Source of the DNA: Paenibacillus sp. XY044
GTDB taxonomy: Bacteria > Bacillota > Bacilli > Paenibacillales > Paenibacillaceae
Assembly: GCF_002257645.1 (NCBI RefSeq)
Contig: NZ_NQMO01000001.1
Coordinates: forward strand, 1,350,065 to 1,414,064
Length of the DNA stretch: 64,000 nt
Reading direction: 5' to 3'
Within the stretch, counting starts at the first letter, position 1; each line of letters starts with the position of its first letter. The notes under the pieces are model-generated. The model ran no database searches and was not told the origin of the DNA. It saw only the letters and a list, made by a program, of their open reading frames with translations. Below are positions 1-8,567 of the stretch, piece by piece. A program made the position numbers and the translations under genes.

Positions 1-1
1 C

Positions 2-532
2 GTGGAGGCAAGCAAAATCCTGAAAGGGCCGCACACTGCTCCGTATGAAGGGGATGAGCGGGAGTTTGTGGAAGCCGTTCGTAAGGCGCTGTACGCCAGC
101 AAAATCTGTTCGTACGCCCAAGGCTTCGCGCAGCTGCGTGCTGCTTCGGAGGAGTATAACTGGAACCTGAACTTCGGCAGCATTGCGATGATTTTCAGAG
201 GCGGCTGCATCATTCGTGCCCGTTTCCTCGAAAACATCAAGCAGGCTTACGACAAAAATCCGGAGCTTAAAAACCTCCTGCTCGACGATTACTTCGGCTG
301 GGTCGTTACCAACTACCAAGATGCTTGGAGAAACGTTGTGTCCGTTGCCATGCAGCGCGGCATTCCGGTTCCGGCTTTCGCCTCCGCACTGGCTTACTAC
401 GACAGCTACCGCACGGAGCGCCTGCCGGCTAACCTGCTGCAAGCGCAGCGCGACTACTTTGGCGCGCATACGTTCCAGCGTGTCGACAAGGAAGGTACGT
501 TCCATTTCCAATGGATCGAGTCCGAAGAATAA
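2..532 (+). CDS. gnd: 6-phosphogluconate dehydrogenase (decarboxylating), C-terminal part
   Basis: The 176 visible codons match the all-helical C-terminal domain of 6-phosphogluconate dehydrogenase, which oxidises 6-phosphogluconate to ribulose 5-phosphate and CO2 in the cytosolic pentose phosphate pathway. Recognisable stretches are [12 protein letters not shown], the [19 protein letters not shown] helix and the C-terminal [16 protein letters not shown] segment, which closes the neighbouring subunit's active site. The reading frame is open to the left edge, so the NADP-binding domain lies outside the window. A strong hairpin terminator follows 20 bases after the stop. Its product could use gluconate-derived 6-phosphogluconate made from the uronate cluster 4 kb away, but that link is inference. 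Confidence 0.95.
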   Translation: MEASKILKGPHTAPYEGDEREFVEAVRKALYASKICSYAQGFAQLRAASEEYNWNLNFGSIAMIFRGGCIIRARFLENIKQAYDKNPELKNLLLDDYFGWVVTNYQDAWRNVVSVAMQRGIPVPAFASALAYYDSYRTERLPANLLQAQRDYFGAHTFQRVDKEGTFHFQWIESEE

Positions 533-551
533 TCGGTTGTGATTCATTAAG

Positions 552-588
552 AAAGCGTCCCGATGCGAGAGCATCGGAACGCTTTTTT
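552..588 (+). terminator. Rho-independent terminator of gnd
   Basis: Arms 552-566 (AAAGCGTCCCGATGC) and 571-585 pair with one mismatch around a GAGA loop, and the 3' arm runs into a T tract. It lies just after the gnd stop. Confidence 0.9.
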
Positions 589-660
589 TGTTCAAAGGAG
601 CGGAACCCTATTCATCGAGTGAACCTGTATCATATACCAGCGGTAAGTACTTATTGTTGC

Positions 661-1545
661 TTAGGAACCAGGTTCCTGCGAACCTATCATCTCCACAATA
701 CATGAAATCGCCATTGCCGCCGCCGGGGAGCATTTCTTAAAGGACACGGCGGCCAGAGCGATGCATCTCGAGGCTTCTGGGGTTAGCGGCCGTGCCACCA
801 GCCCTGCAGGAGCTGAGGCAAGGATCGTTTCCGGCAGGATGCTGATGCCGAGTCCGCTTCGAACCATCGCCATAATGGCATGATCGTCCTCAAGCTCAAA
901 CCGGACGCGGGGAACCGCGCGTTGTCCGTCAAACCACGCTCTCACATCCGTATCGCATCCTTTGGCAGGCATAATAAACGGTTCATTAGCAATATCCTCC
1001 AGCGATATAGCAGCTTTTGTGCACTGTTCATGACCGGCCGGCAGAACGCACATCATCTGATCCCGTATGAGCGGTGTTGTTTCCAGGCCATGCGAAGAAG
1101 GGAGGTTCACAAAACCGAAATCTGCATCCCCTTCCGCGATCCAGCGTTCAATATCGTGATAATGCCCGTCGAGCAGCCTGATCTCAATCAACGGGTACTT
1201 CTGCTGAAAACGGTGAAGTATATCCGGCAGCCAACGGATGGATATGCTGGTGAACGTGCCGATCGTGACCGTACCCCGCATCAGCCCCTTGATCTGATCC
1301 GCCTCTTGGAGCATGTTTGCCTGCAATTGGATCATTTCCTTCATATATCCCCACAGGCGTTCTCCGTCATGGGACAGCCGGACACCTGACCGGCCCCGGG
1401 CAAGGATCTGGATACCCAATTCCTGCTCGAGGCTAATGATCGCACGACTCACCGCCGACTGGGTTAAATTCAGCTGTTCCGCCGCTTTGGTCAGATTTCC
1501 GGTTTCGACCACTTTTCCGAGAATTTCATATTTCACCAAAGTCAT
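661..1545 (-). CDS. LysR family transcriptional regulator
   Basis: A 294-residue LysR-type regulator. Residues 1-60 hold the winged helix-turn-helix (VETGNLTKAAEQLNLTQSAV, then ISLEQELGIQIL), and the rest is the two-lobed periplasmic-binding-like effector domain (FMPAKGCDTDVRAWF, GLGISILPE near the end). The effector cannot be read from sequence. It is transcribed away from the monooxygenase gene at 1662 across a 116-bp divergent region, the usual arrangement for LysR proteins that control their neighbour and themselves. The start has a GGGAG ribosome binding site. No terminator is obvious before gnd's end, and the two genes converge. Confidence 0.9.
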   Translation of the reverse strand: MTLVKYEILGKVVETGNLTKAAEQLNLTQSAVSRAIISLEQELGIQILARGRSGVRLSHDGERLWGYMKEMIQLQANMLQEADQIKGLMRGTVTIGTFTSISIRWLPDILHRFQQKYPLIEIRLLDGHYHDIERWIAEGDADFGFVNLPSSHGLETTPLIRDQMMCVLPAGHEQCTKAAISLEDIANEPFIMPAKGCDTDVRAWFDGQRAVPRVRFELEDDHAIMAMVRSGLGISILPETILASAPAGLVARPLTPEASRCIALAAVSFKKCSPAAAMAISCIVEMIGSQEPGS

Positions 1546-1661
1546 ATTAAAGCACTCCCGCCATGAAAAATAATCATCGTATCCATTTTAAACATTCATT
1601 TTATTTATTGTAAGTGGCCCAGGTATAATGCAAGTAGAAAACGGATAAGGGGAGAAGAAAG

Positions 1662-1994
1662 ATGGGAGCTATTGCGAAAACACCGGAACCACCGTACTAT
1701 GCGGTGATTTTTACTTCAGAAATGTCCGAAGGAGAGAACAGAGGGTATGGGAAGATGGGAGACAAAATGGTTGAGCTGGCTTCGAAGCAGCCGGGCTTTC
1801 TCGGAGTCGAAAGCGTTCGGGGAACGGATGGAATCGGGATTACCGTCTCATATTGGGCGTCGCTTGAGGCGATCAAGGCCTGGAAAGAGAATTCCCTGCA
1901 CAGGGTGGCTCAAGACAAAGGCAAGAGCGAGTGGTACGCACGGTTCGGTTTGCGGGTGAGCAGGGTCGAGAGGGACGATTTTATGAATTGTTGA
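1662..1994 (+). CDS. Antibiotic biosynthesis monooxygenase (ABM) domain protein
   Basis: A 110-residue single-domain protein of the dimeric alpha+beta ferredoxin-like ABM superfamily: YYAVIFTSEM (strand 1), LASKQPGFLGVESVR (helix and strand), ITVSYWASLEAIKAWKENS (strand and helix). Family members include quinol monooxygenases and heme-degrading enzymes, but many have no known substrate. The ATG follows AAGGGGAGAAGAAAG, and a TATAAT element lies at 1624-1629. The divergent LysR gene is the probable regulator. A substrate cannot be assigned from sequence. Confidence 0.82.
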   Translation: MGAIAKTPEPPYYAVIFTSEMSEGENRGYGKMGDKMVELASKQPGFLGVESVRGTDGIGITVSYWASLEAIKAWKENSLHRVAQDKGKSEWYARFGLRVSRVERDDFMNC

Positions 1995-2149
1995 ACCGCT
2001 AATCCTACTGAAGCCGGAAGAGTAGCCCCTTTTAACCTGATTCATAACTAAATTGTATGATTATGCTTTTAGAATATATTTTTAATATGCAGCGGCTCGT
2101 CATACAATGAAATTAGTTTAGCGGCGTACGATGAATAGGGGGGATTCGA

Positions 2150-2710
2150 ATGGGAAAACAATTTCCGGCTATGCTCCCTGAGCATATGGAGTTTATCCGG
2201 AAGCAGCATCTGTTTTTCGTCGGCACGGCGCCGATGTCGAATGAAGGACACGTCAACTTGTCGCCAAAAGGCTATGACTCGTTTCGGATATTGTCCGATC
2301 ATCGGGTCGCGTATCTGGATTTGACCGGAAGCGGCAATGAGACCAGTGCCCACCTGGAAGAAAACGGCCGGATCACGATTATGTTTTGCGCGTTTGAGGG
2401 GCCAGCGAACATCTTGCGTTTGTATGGAACAGGGACGGTGGTTTTACCGGAGAGCAGGGAGTGGGAGCCGCTATACGATTTGTTCGATCCGATGCCGGGA
2501 GTCAGACAGATTATTACGGTCGAAGTGCACAAAGTGCAAACGTCCTGCGGTTATGCGGTACCCTTTATGACGTACGAGAAGGAAAGGGATACGCTTCACC
2601 GGTGGGCGGAGCACAAAGGTGAACAAGGGCTGCACAACTACTGGCAGGAAAAGAATAAGCGCACGATCGACGGGCTGCCGACTCCATTAGGGAAACGGCT
2701 GGGGTTGTAG
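2150..2710 (+). CDS. Pyridoxamine 5'-phosphate oxidase-like FMN-binding protein
   Basis: 186 residues with the split beta-barrel of the PNPOx-like superfamily. Recognisable are the N-terminal helix HMEFIRKQHLFFVGTA, strand NLSPKGYDSFRIL, the YLDLTGSGNETSAHL segment and GRITIMFCAFEGPANILRLYG. These proteins bind FMN or F420-like flavins and reduce or oxidise small molecules; most of this subgroup is uncharacterised. It is not the vitamin B6 enzyme PdxH itself, because the PLP-binding C-terminus is absent. A GGGGGG-rich ribosome site precedes the ATG. The gene stands alone and is followed by a terminator. Confidence 0.8.
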   Translation: MGKQFPAMLPEHMEFIRKQHLFFVGTAPMSNEGHVNLSPKGYDSFRILSDHRVAYLDLTGSGNETSAHLEENGRITIMFCAFEGPANILRLYGTGTVVLPESREWEPLYDLFDPMPGVRQIITVEVHKVQTSCGYAVPFMTYEKERDTLHRWAEHKGEQGLHNYWQEKNKRTIDGLPTPLGKRLGL

Positions 2711-2750
2711 CCATATAAATAAGCCGTCATGAACGAACAGCCGATAACGC

Positions 2751-2783
2751 AAAACAAGCCGGGGTGGGTCCGGGCTTGTTTTC
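2751..2783 (+). terminator. Rho-independent terminator after the PNPOx-like gene
   Basis: AAAACAAGCC (2751-2760) pairs with GGCTTGTTTT (2773-2782) around a GC-rich loop. The repeated A/T ends give T tracts on both strands, so it may also stop transcription of the convergent ROK gene. Confidence 0.8.
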
Positions 2784-2855
2784 GTGTGTGGGCTGCGATG
2801 CGTCAAAGTTGTGATAGGGGTGCGGGAACTTGGCCACAAAAGTTCTAAACGGCAA

Positions 2856-4031
2856 TCAATCTATGAGGTCACCGTCGGAGGGCAAACTAAGCACAGGCAC
2901 ATCCAGAAAACGGGAAATTGCCAGTGCGCAAGCACCCATGACGCAGGATTTCCGCCCCATGCCGGACAGCGTAAGCTCCCGGTAATGACTGATTTGGGAG
3001 CGTAGTTGATATTGGATGCTCTGCAGCGAATCCGGAACCATCCGCAGCAGCTCGCTGTCGATGACGACGACGTCCGGATTGTACATATTGATGACATTGT
3101 TCAGCCCGATCGACAGATAATAGACAAATTGATTCAGGGCTTCCGACACGCGTGCATCGTCTTCGGCGAGGCGCCGGCCGATCCGTTCATAATCCGCGGC
3201 GTCGCCCGGTTCGGCCGCCAGAATGTTCCGAAGCACGCTGGTCTCCGAAGCATACTTCTCCCAGCAGCCGCGGTTGCCGCAAGCGCACGGCTCACCGCCG
3301 GGAACGACGATCATATGGCCGATTTCGCCGGCGAAACCTTCATGACCGCGAAAAAACTTGCCGTCCATGATCATGCCGAGTCCGATGCCGGAATACAGCG
3401 TCACGCAGAGCAGGTTGTCGGTCGTATGGTGAGCGTACGCACGCTCGGCAAAAGCGCTCAGGTTCGCGTTATTTTCCAAATGGATGGCTGTTCCGACTGC
3501 GCGCTCCAGATCCTGCTTCAAGTCAACGTCCTGCCATTGGAAGCGGGGGACGAATTTGATCTTCTCATCATTGGACACCAGACCGTGTATGGCCAGCACG
3601 ATGCCGACAAGCCCGTAGCGGCTGTCCGTGCATCGGCTCTGATAACGGCGGATCGAGGAGGCCAGCAGCTGAACGATATTCTCATAGGCTTCCGCAAGGA
3701 TCGGAATGGTTTCCGTTGTAACCGGGCGGCCGCTCAAATCGGACAGCATGAATGTCGCTTGTCCCGCGTCCAGGTCAATGCCGAGCGCATATCCGGCCTG
3801 GGCATTCAGCGAGAGCATAATTGGCTTGCGTCCGACAGGGTTATGCTCCAGCTCGGTTTCTACGACCAGTTCTTCAACCAGCAAATCTGCGACTTGCGCG
3901 GATATCGTAGCCCGGGTCAATGCCGTAATCTTGGACAGATCTGCTCTGGAAATCTTACCTTCCTTCAAAATTTCCCGTATAATCAACGCCCGGTTGATCT
4001 TTTTAATATATGAGGCGTCACCCGTTACCAT
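2856..4031 (-). CDS. ROK family transcriptional repressor of the uronate/lar operon
   Basis: A 391-residue ROK (repressor, ORF, kinase) protein. Residues about 12-70 form a winged helix (INRALIIREILKEGKISRAD, LTRATISAQVADLL). The sugar-kinase-like half follows, with YALGIDLDAG and the zinc site CACGNRGCWEKYAS (C-x-C-G-x-x-G-C). XylR and NagC are the known models: they leave DNA when they bind a sugar. The gene is divergent from uxaC across 205 bp that hold a sigma-A promoter and an ROK-like inverted repeat, so it most likely represses uxaC-larA-larEBC and responds to a uronate or breakdown product. The ligand is inferred. XylR-like ROK proteins lacking kinase activity are the closest functional comparison. 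Confidence 0.9.
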   Translation of the reverse strand: MVTGDASYIKKINRALIIREILKEGKISRADLSKITALTRATISAQVADLLVEELVVETELEHNPVGRKPIMLSLNAQAGYALGIDLDAGQATFMLSDLSGRPVTTETIPILAEAYENIVQLLASSIRRYQSRCTDSRYGLVGIVLAIHGLVSNDEKIKFVPRFQWQDVDLKQDLERAVGTAIHLENNANLSAFAERAYAHHTTDNLLCVTLYSGIGLGMIMDGKFFRGHEGFAGEIGHMIVVPGGEPCACGNRGCWEKYASETSVLRNILAAEPGDAADYERIGRRLAEDDARVSEALNQFVYYLSIGLNNVINMYNPDVVVIDSELLRMVPDSLQSIQYQLRSQISHYRELTLSGMGRKSCVMGACALAISRFLDVPVLSLPSDGDLID

Positions 4032-4121
4032 CTGTTTCCTCCAATTTTTGTACGTAATGAAAATTCAGCATGAACAACATTGTAACATGAACCGGCTTCG
4101 ACCCGCTCTGCAATTACCCGA

Positions 4122-4150
4122 TTGACAAAGGCGTGGGGAGTTGGTACAGT
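4122..4150 (+). promoter_or_regulatory. Sigma-A promoter of uxaC-lar operon
   Basis: TTGACA at 4122-4127 and TACAGT at 4145-4150 are separated by 17 bp. It points at uxaC, whose start is 87 bp downstream of the -10. Confidence 0.65.
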
Positions 4151-4160
4151 ACGGATATAT

Positions 4161-4184
4161 TTTGTAAGTTTAATAAACAAATTA
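4161..4184 (+). promoter_or_regulatory. Candidate ROK repressor operator
   Basis: An AT-rich imperfect palindrome with a perfect core GTTTA-A-TAAAC at 4168-4178. It begins 10 bp after the -10 hexamer, where a bound repressor would block transcription. XylR-type ROK operators have a similar GTTT...AAAC character. A TTTGTAA motif recurs at 4161-4167 and 4188-4194. Confidence 0.5.
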
Positions 4185-4236
4185 AAATTTGTAAAGGGTT
4201 TCAACAAGACCATCGATCCTTGGAGAGGAGAACAAG

Positions 4237-5640
4237 ATGAGCCAATTTCTCGATTCGGAATTTCTGCTGGATACCCCAGCAGCGGTGCAGTTGTATGAAC
4301 AGGCAGCTGCCGCCTTGCCGATCTTCGATTTTCACTGCCACTTGGACCCGAAGGAAGTGTGGGATAACAAGCCTTGGGCTAATATTACGCAGCTGTGGCT
4401 GGGAGGCGACCATTATAAATGGCGTACGATGCGGATGCACGGCATTGGAGAGCATCTCATCACGGGCGACGCGGAGGATTGGGACAAGTTTATGGCCTGG
4501 GCGGAGACCGTTCCCCACCTGATCGGCAATCCGTTGTACCACTGGACGCATCTGGAGCTCAAGAACGTGTTCGGCATCGAACAAATTCTGAGCCCGGCCA
4601 CGGCCCGCGACATATGGGAGGCATGCAACGCCAAGCTGCAGCAGCCCGATTTCCTGCCGAGGGCGCTGATTGACCGAGCCCAGGTGAAATTCATCGGCAC
4701 GACGGACGACCCGTTGTCCCCGCTGGAATATCATGAGCGGCTGGCTGCCGACGACAGCTTCCGCACGATCATCGCCCCGACGTTCAGGCCGGACGGAGCA
4801 TTGTACATCGAGCGTCCCGCTTTTACCGAATGGGTACATAAACTCGGGGAGATTACGGGTCAGCTCATCGATTCCCTGGATGCTTTCCTGAATGCGCTTC
4901 AACGGCGCGTGGATTACTTCGATGAGCATGGGGGGCGCGCATCCGACCACGATATCCCTTACCTTGATTTCGTTGATGTCACGAAGGAAGAAATCGTGCC
5001 TGTCTTTAACAAAAGATTGAACGGTGAAGATCTGTCAGGCTCCGAGATTCATGCATACCGCTCTTTCCTGCTGAAGGAGCTCGGCAAAATGTACGCCGGT
5101 AAGCAGTGGGTCATGCAGCTGCATATGGGCGCGCTCCGCAACACCAACACGAAGATGAAAAACCGGATCGGTGCGGATACCGGCTTTGACTCCGTGGGAG
5201 AGACGAATCTTGCGCAAGGGGTAGCCCGCTTCCTTGATGCGCTGGATCAGGAGGACGCCCTGCCGCGAACGGTTCTGTTCAATTTGAATCCGAAAGACAA
5301 CGCTGTCCTGGCCGCAATGACGGGCAACTTTTATGAGGAAGGCGTGCCGGGTAAAGTCCAGTTTGGGTCTGGCTGGTGGTTCAACGATCATATAGATGGT
5401 ATGGAAAAGCAGATGAAGGACCTGGCGAACGTCGGTCTGCTCAGCCATTTTATCGGTATGCTGACCGATTCGCGCAGCTTCCTGTCCTATGCCCGGCATG
5501 AATACTTCCGGCGCATTCTTTGCAATCTCCTTGGAAGCTGGGTAGAGAAAGGTCTCGTTCCTGACGACAAGGAAGCTCTGGAACGGATGGTTCGAAGTAT
5601 CGGTTATGGCAACGCCGAAGCTTATTTTATGAAACGATAA
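4237..5640 (+). CDS. uxaC: Uronate (glucuronate/galacturonate) isomerase
   Basis: A 467-residue member of the amidohydrolase-fold uronate isomerases, close to the usual length. The metal motif FDFHCHLDP sits at residues 30-38 (H33, H35). Further family blocks are NPLYHWTHLELKNVFGI, TDDPLSPLEYH and the late GSGWWFNDHIDGMEKQM, LTDSRSFLSYARHEYFRRIL. It converts D-glucuronate to D-fructuronate, and D-galacturonate to D-tagaturonate, in the cytosol. The ATG follows GGAGAGGAG. It is the first gene of the operon, and the next gene begins 17 bp downstream. No uronate transporter or mannonate dehydratase gene (uxuA) is visible in this window. Confidence 0.96.
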   Translation: MSQFLDSEFLLDTPAAVQLYEQAAAALPIFDFHCHLDPKEVWDNKPWANITQLWLGGDHYKWRTMRMHGIGEHLITGDAEDWDKFMAWAETVPHLIGNPLYHWTHLELKNVFGIEQILSPATARDIWEACNAKLQQPDFLPRALIDRAQVKFIGTTDDPLSPLEYHERLAADDSFRTIIAPTFRPDGALYIERPAFTEWVHKLGEITGQLIDSLDAFLNALQRRVDYFDEHGGRASDHDIPYLDFVDVTKEEIVPVFNKRLNGEDLSGSEIHAYRSFLLKELGKMYAGKQWVMQLHMGALRNTNTKMKNRIGADTGFDSVGETNLAQGVARFLDALDQEDALPRTVLFNLNPKDNAVLAAMTGNFYEEGVPGKVQFGSGWWFNDHIDGMEKQMKDLANVGLLSHFIGMLTDSRSFLSYARHEYFRRILCNLLGSWVEKGLVPDDKEALERMVRSIGYGNAEAYFMKR

Positions 5641-5657
5641 CGGGGGAGGGTAAGCGC

Positions 5658-6944
5658 ATGGGTATTTTGCAGGAGCTTCTGAAGGATATTCCGATACCGA
5701 AAATGGCTGCGGTGAACGTCCGGTTTAATAATGATCAGATCGAGGATCTCGACAGTGAGCTTGGACCCAAGCTGCGGCAGCCGCGCATCCTGGAGAAGGT
5801 CAAGCCCGGCATGGAGATCGCGATCGCTGTCGGCAGCCGCGGGCTCGACCGCATCGTGGAGTTAACCGCCGTGACCGTCAAGGCGTTGCAGGAAGCGGGG
5901 GCCAAGCCGTTTATCGTGCCGAGCATGGGCAGCCACGGCGGGGCGACGGCCGAAGGCCAGCGGGAGGTGCTGGCGCATTTGGGCGTCACGGAAGAGAGCG
6001 TCGGCTGCGAAATCCGCTCGTCGATGGAGGTCGTACAGCTCGGCGCGCTGCCGAACGGCCTTCCGGTGTATTTGGATAAATACGCCGCCGCGGCGGACGG
6101 CATCGTCGTCATTAACCGGATCAAGCCGCATACGGCGTTTCGGGGACCGGTGGAGAGCGGGATCATGAAAATGATCAGCATCGGCCTCGGCAAGCAGAAA
6201 GGGGCAGAGGCCTGCCACCAACTGGGCTTTAAATATATGGCCGAGAACGTCCCGGCCATGGCCAAGATGATCATGGAGAAGAAGCCGGTACTGTTCGGCG
6301 TAGCGACGATCGAGAATGCGTTCGACAAGGTCGCCGTCGTTGAGGTGCTTACGCCGGATGAGATTATCGACAAGGAACCGCAGCTGCAGCTTCAGGCCAA
6401 AGAGCTGCTGCCCAAGCTGTTTTTTGACCAGCTGGAAGTGCTGATCATTGACGAGATCGGTAAAAACATCAGCGGCGACGGCATGGATCCGAACATCACG
6501 GGGCGGTATCCTACGCCATATGCGCACGGAGGCCCGGATGTCAACAAAATGGTCGTCCTGGATCTGACCCCACAAACGGAAGGGAACGCAAACGGCGTGG
6601 GCACGGCGGACTTCACGACGCAGCGGCTCGTCGACAAGATGGATCTGGAAGTCACCTATGCCAACGGGCTGACGTCCACCGTCGTCGCGCCGACGAAGAT
6701 CGCCACGACGCTGCCTAACGACAGGGAAGCGATTCAGGCCGCGGTGAAAACGAGCAATGTGCTGGATTTTAACCAGGCGAAAATCGTCCGGATCAAAAAT
6801 ACGCTCGTTCTGAGCCAAATTGAGGTGTCCGAAGCGCTGTTCGAATATGTGAAGCAGCACCCGCAAATGGAGCTGGCCTCGGAGCCGTATGATCTGTCTT
6901 TTGACGAGCAGGGAAATTTACCGAAATCGGAGGAGAGACACTAG
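5658..6944 (+). CDS. LarA-type nickel-pincer-nucleotide hydroxyacid racemase/epimerase homologue
   Basis: A 428-residue protein with the LarA N-terminal fold (formerly DUF2088); Lactobacillus plantarum lactate racemase LarA is about the same size. The active-site pattern can be traced: H93 in SMGSHGGAT, H158 in RIKPHTAFRG, K171 in ESGIMKMISIGLG and H187 in KGAEACHQLG. The 16-residue K171-H187 spacing equals that between the cofactor-linked lysine (K184) and nickel-binding histidine (H200) of LarA. Members invert the 2-hydroxyl carbon of hydroxyacids by hydride shuttling, and some epimerise aldonates such as gluconate/mannonate. It lies between uxaC and an SDR gene and upstream of the cofactor genes. 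The substrate is therefore probably a sugar acid rather than lactate, but this is inference. Confidence 0.88.
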   Translation: MGILQELLKDIPIPKMAAVNVRFNNDQIEDLDSELGPKLRQPRILEKVKPGMEIAIAVGSRGLDRIVELTAVTVKALQEAGAKPFIVPSMGSHGGATAEGQREVLAHLGVTEESVGCEIRSSMEVVQLGALPNGLPVYLDKYAAAADGIVVINRIKPHTAFRGPVESGIMKMISIGLGKQKGAEACHQLGFKYMAENVPAMAKMIMEKKPVLFGVATIENAFDKVAVVEVLTPDEIIDKEPQLQLQAKELLPKLFFDQLEVLIIDEIGKNISGDGMDPNITGRYPTPYAHGGPDVNKMVVLDLTPQTEGNANGVGTADFTTQRLVDKMDLEVTYANGLTSTVVAPTKIATTLPNDREAIQAAVKTSNVLDFNQAKIVRIKNTLVLSQIEVSEALFEYVKQHPQMELASEPYDLSFDEQGNLPKSEERH

Positions 6945-7715
6945 ATGACGAGTTTGTTTGATTTAACGGGGAAAACCGCCGTAGCGGTTGGCGGCAACAG
7001 CGTGCTTGGCTCGGCGATTGCCGAAGGCTTCGCCGAACACGGCGCCAAGGTGGCGATCGTCGGCAGGAACCTGGACAAAGCGGAGGAAGTCGTGAGCTCC
7101 ATCCGGAGCCAAGGCGGCGAAGCGAAAGCATTTCAGGCGGATGTGGGCTCGCGAGAGTCCCTAGTACAGGCGGCTGCGGACATCGAAGCATGGGCAGGCG
7201 GATGGGACATTTTGCTCAACGCCCCGGGCACGAATAGCACGACACCTTTTTTTGAGCTTGAGATGGAAGAATGGGACCACATTATGGACGTGAACCTGAA
7301 GGGCATCGTTCTCACCTGCCAAATTTTCGCCCAGCGCATGGTGGAGCAGAAACGAAAAGGGAGCATTATCAACATTTCGTCGGTGTCCTCAACGACGCCA
7401 CTGTCCAAGGTGTTTACGTATTCCGTGTCCAAAGCCGGATTGAACAGCGTCACCCAATTCCTTGCTCGGGAACTCGCGCCGGAGGGCATCCGCGTGAACG
7501 CAATCATTCCGGGATTTTTCCCGGCCGTGCAGAACCAGAAAATATTAAGCCCGGAACGGGTCGAATCGATCATGCGGCATACGCCGATGAATCGCTTTGG
7601 TACGCCGGATGAATTAAAAGGGGCGGCGATCCTGCTTGCTTCGGATCAGGCGTCGAGCTTTATGACCGGCTCGCTGCTCCGGGTGGACGGCGGATTCGGC
7701 AGCATGACGATTTAA
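6945..7715 (+). CDS. SDR family oxidoreductase, probable fructuronate reductase / mannonate dehydrogenase type
   Basis: 256 residues of classical short-chain dehydrogenase. It has a nucleotide-binding loop GGNSVLGSAIAEGF at about residue 17, NAPGTNS in place of NNAG, catalytic S-Y-K (ISSVSS, YSVSK) and the C-terminal MTGSLLRVDGGF. The block IIPGFFPAVQNQ followed by HTPMNRFGTPDEL resembles SDR-type UxuB enzymes of Firmicutes, which reduce D-fructuronate to D-mannonate with NAD(P)H. Its ATG starts on the base after the larA homologue's stop, so translation is probably coupled. Other sugar-acid SDRs such as gluconate 5-dehydrogenase or KduD are the main alternatives. Confidence 0.82.
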   Translation: MTSLFDLTGKTAVAVGGNSVLGSAIAEGFAEHGAKVAIVGRNLDKAEEVVSSIRSQGGEAKAFQADVGSRESLVQAAADIEAWAGGWDILLNAPGTNSTTPFFELEMEEWDHIMDVNLKGIVLTCQIFAQRMVEQKRKGSIINISSVSSTTPLSKVFTYSVSKAGLNSVTQFLARELAPEGIRVNAIIPGFFPAVQNQKILSPERVESIMRHTPMNRFGTPDELKGAAILLASDQASSFMTGSLLRVDGGFGSMTI

Positions 7716-7739
7716 GACTACAGGAAGGAGGCATGGACA

Positions 7740-8540
7740 GTGCTCACCGAAAAATACGAGAAACTGCAGTCCATCCTGCGGGAGCTGAATTCGGTCGTGG
7801 TCGCGTTTTCGGGAGGGGTGGACAGTACCTTTCTGCTTAAAGCGGCTGTCGATACGCTCGGCCCCGATCAGGTGCTGGCGGTGACCGCGGATTCGGAAAC
7901 GTATCCGTCAACGGAGCTTGCAGAGGCGAGGGAGCTGGCCGAATGGATCGGAGCCCGCCATCAGGTGATCGAAACCTCTGAGCTGGCCATTCCCGGATAT
8001 GCCGAAAACACGAAAAACCGCTGCTATTTTTGCAAGAGCAGTCTCTTCGACCATTTGGTACCCGTTTTGACGGAGCAATCCTATAAAAATATCGTTTACG
8101 GCGTTATTGCCGATGATATGAATGAGTTTCGGCCTGGTATGCAGGCGGCGAAGGAAAGAGGCATTCGCGGACCGCTGCTGGAAGCCGGGTTGTATAAGGA
8201 AGAAATCCGCGAGCTGTCCAGAGGCTATGGCCTGCCTACTTGGGATAAGCCTTCTTTTGCCTGCTTGTCCTCAAGAATCGCTTACGGGGAACGGATCACC
8301 AAGGAGAAATTGAGCAAGGTCGAAAAAGCGGAGGCCTATTTGAAATCGCTCGGCATCCGCCAGGTTCGGGTACGCACGCATCAGGACACGGCCCGGATCG
8401 AAGTGGAGCCGAAGGACATGCAGGCCGTTCTGGAGCATCACTCGCAAATATCCGGCAGGCTGCAGGAGTATGGCTACAAATATGTGACGCTTGACCTGAT
8501 GGGTTATCAGAGCGGCAGCATGAACAAGGTTTTGGCATAA
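7740..8540 (+). CDS. larE: ATP-dependent sulfur-transferring pyridinium thiocarboxylate synthase LarE
   Basis: 266 residues of PP-loop ATPase, the usual LarE length, with SGGVDST at residues 24-30. LarE adenylates the carboxylates made by LarB and replaces them with thiocarboxylates. In L. plantarum the enzyme sacrifices its own Cys176. C175 here, in KPSFACLSSRI, aligns with it. C95 and C98 are the only other cysteines, and no C-terminal cysteine pair for an iron-sulfur cluster is present, which suggests the sacrificial rather than the cluster-recycling form. The start is GTG with AAGGAGG eight bases upstream. It is the first of the cofactor genes and follows the SDR gene by 24 bp. Confidence 0.93.
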   Translation: MLTEKYEKLQSILRELNSVVVAFSGGVDSTFLLKAAVDTLGPDQVLAVTADSETYPSTELAEARELAEWIGARHQVIETSELAIPGYAENTKNRCYFCKSSLFDHLVPVLTEQSYKNIVYGVIADDMNEFRPGMQAAKERGIRGPLLEAGLYKEEIRELSRGYGLPTWDKPSFACLSSRIAYGERITKEKLSKVEKAEAYLKSLGIRQVRVRTHQDTARIEVEPKDMQAVLEHHSQISGRLQEYGYKYVTLDLMGYQSGSMNKVLA

Positions 8541-8567
8541 AGAAGGCTCTGGAGGAGGATGAGATCA

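Noticed and set aside
880..1389. 169-codon open frame opposite the LysR gene
   Set aside because: It is antisense to conserved LysR sequence and has no ribosome site.
3006..4013. 335-codon open frame on the plus strand inside the ROK gene
   Set aside because: It is an antisense frame over a gene with a clear helix-turn-helix and zinc motif; its translation shows no family signature.
5862..6866. 334-codon frame opposite the larA homologue
   Set aside because: It is a high-GC antisense frame with an arginine/histidine-rich translation and no recognisable domain.
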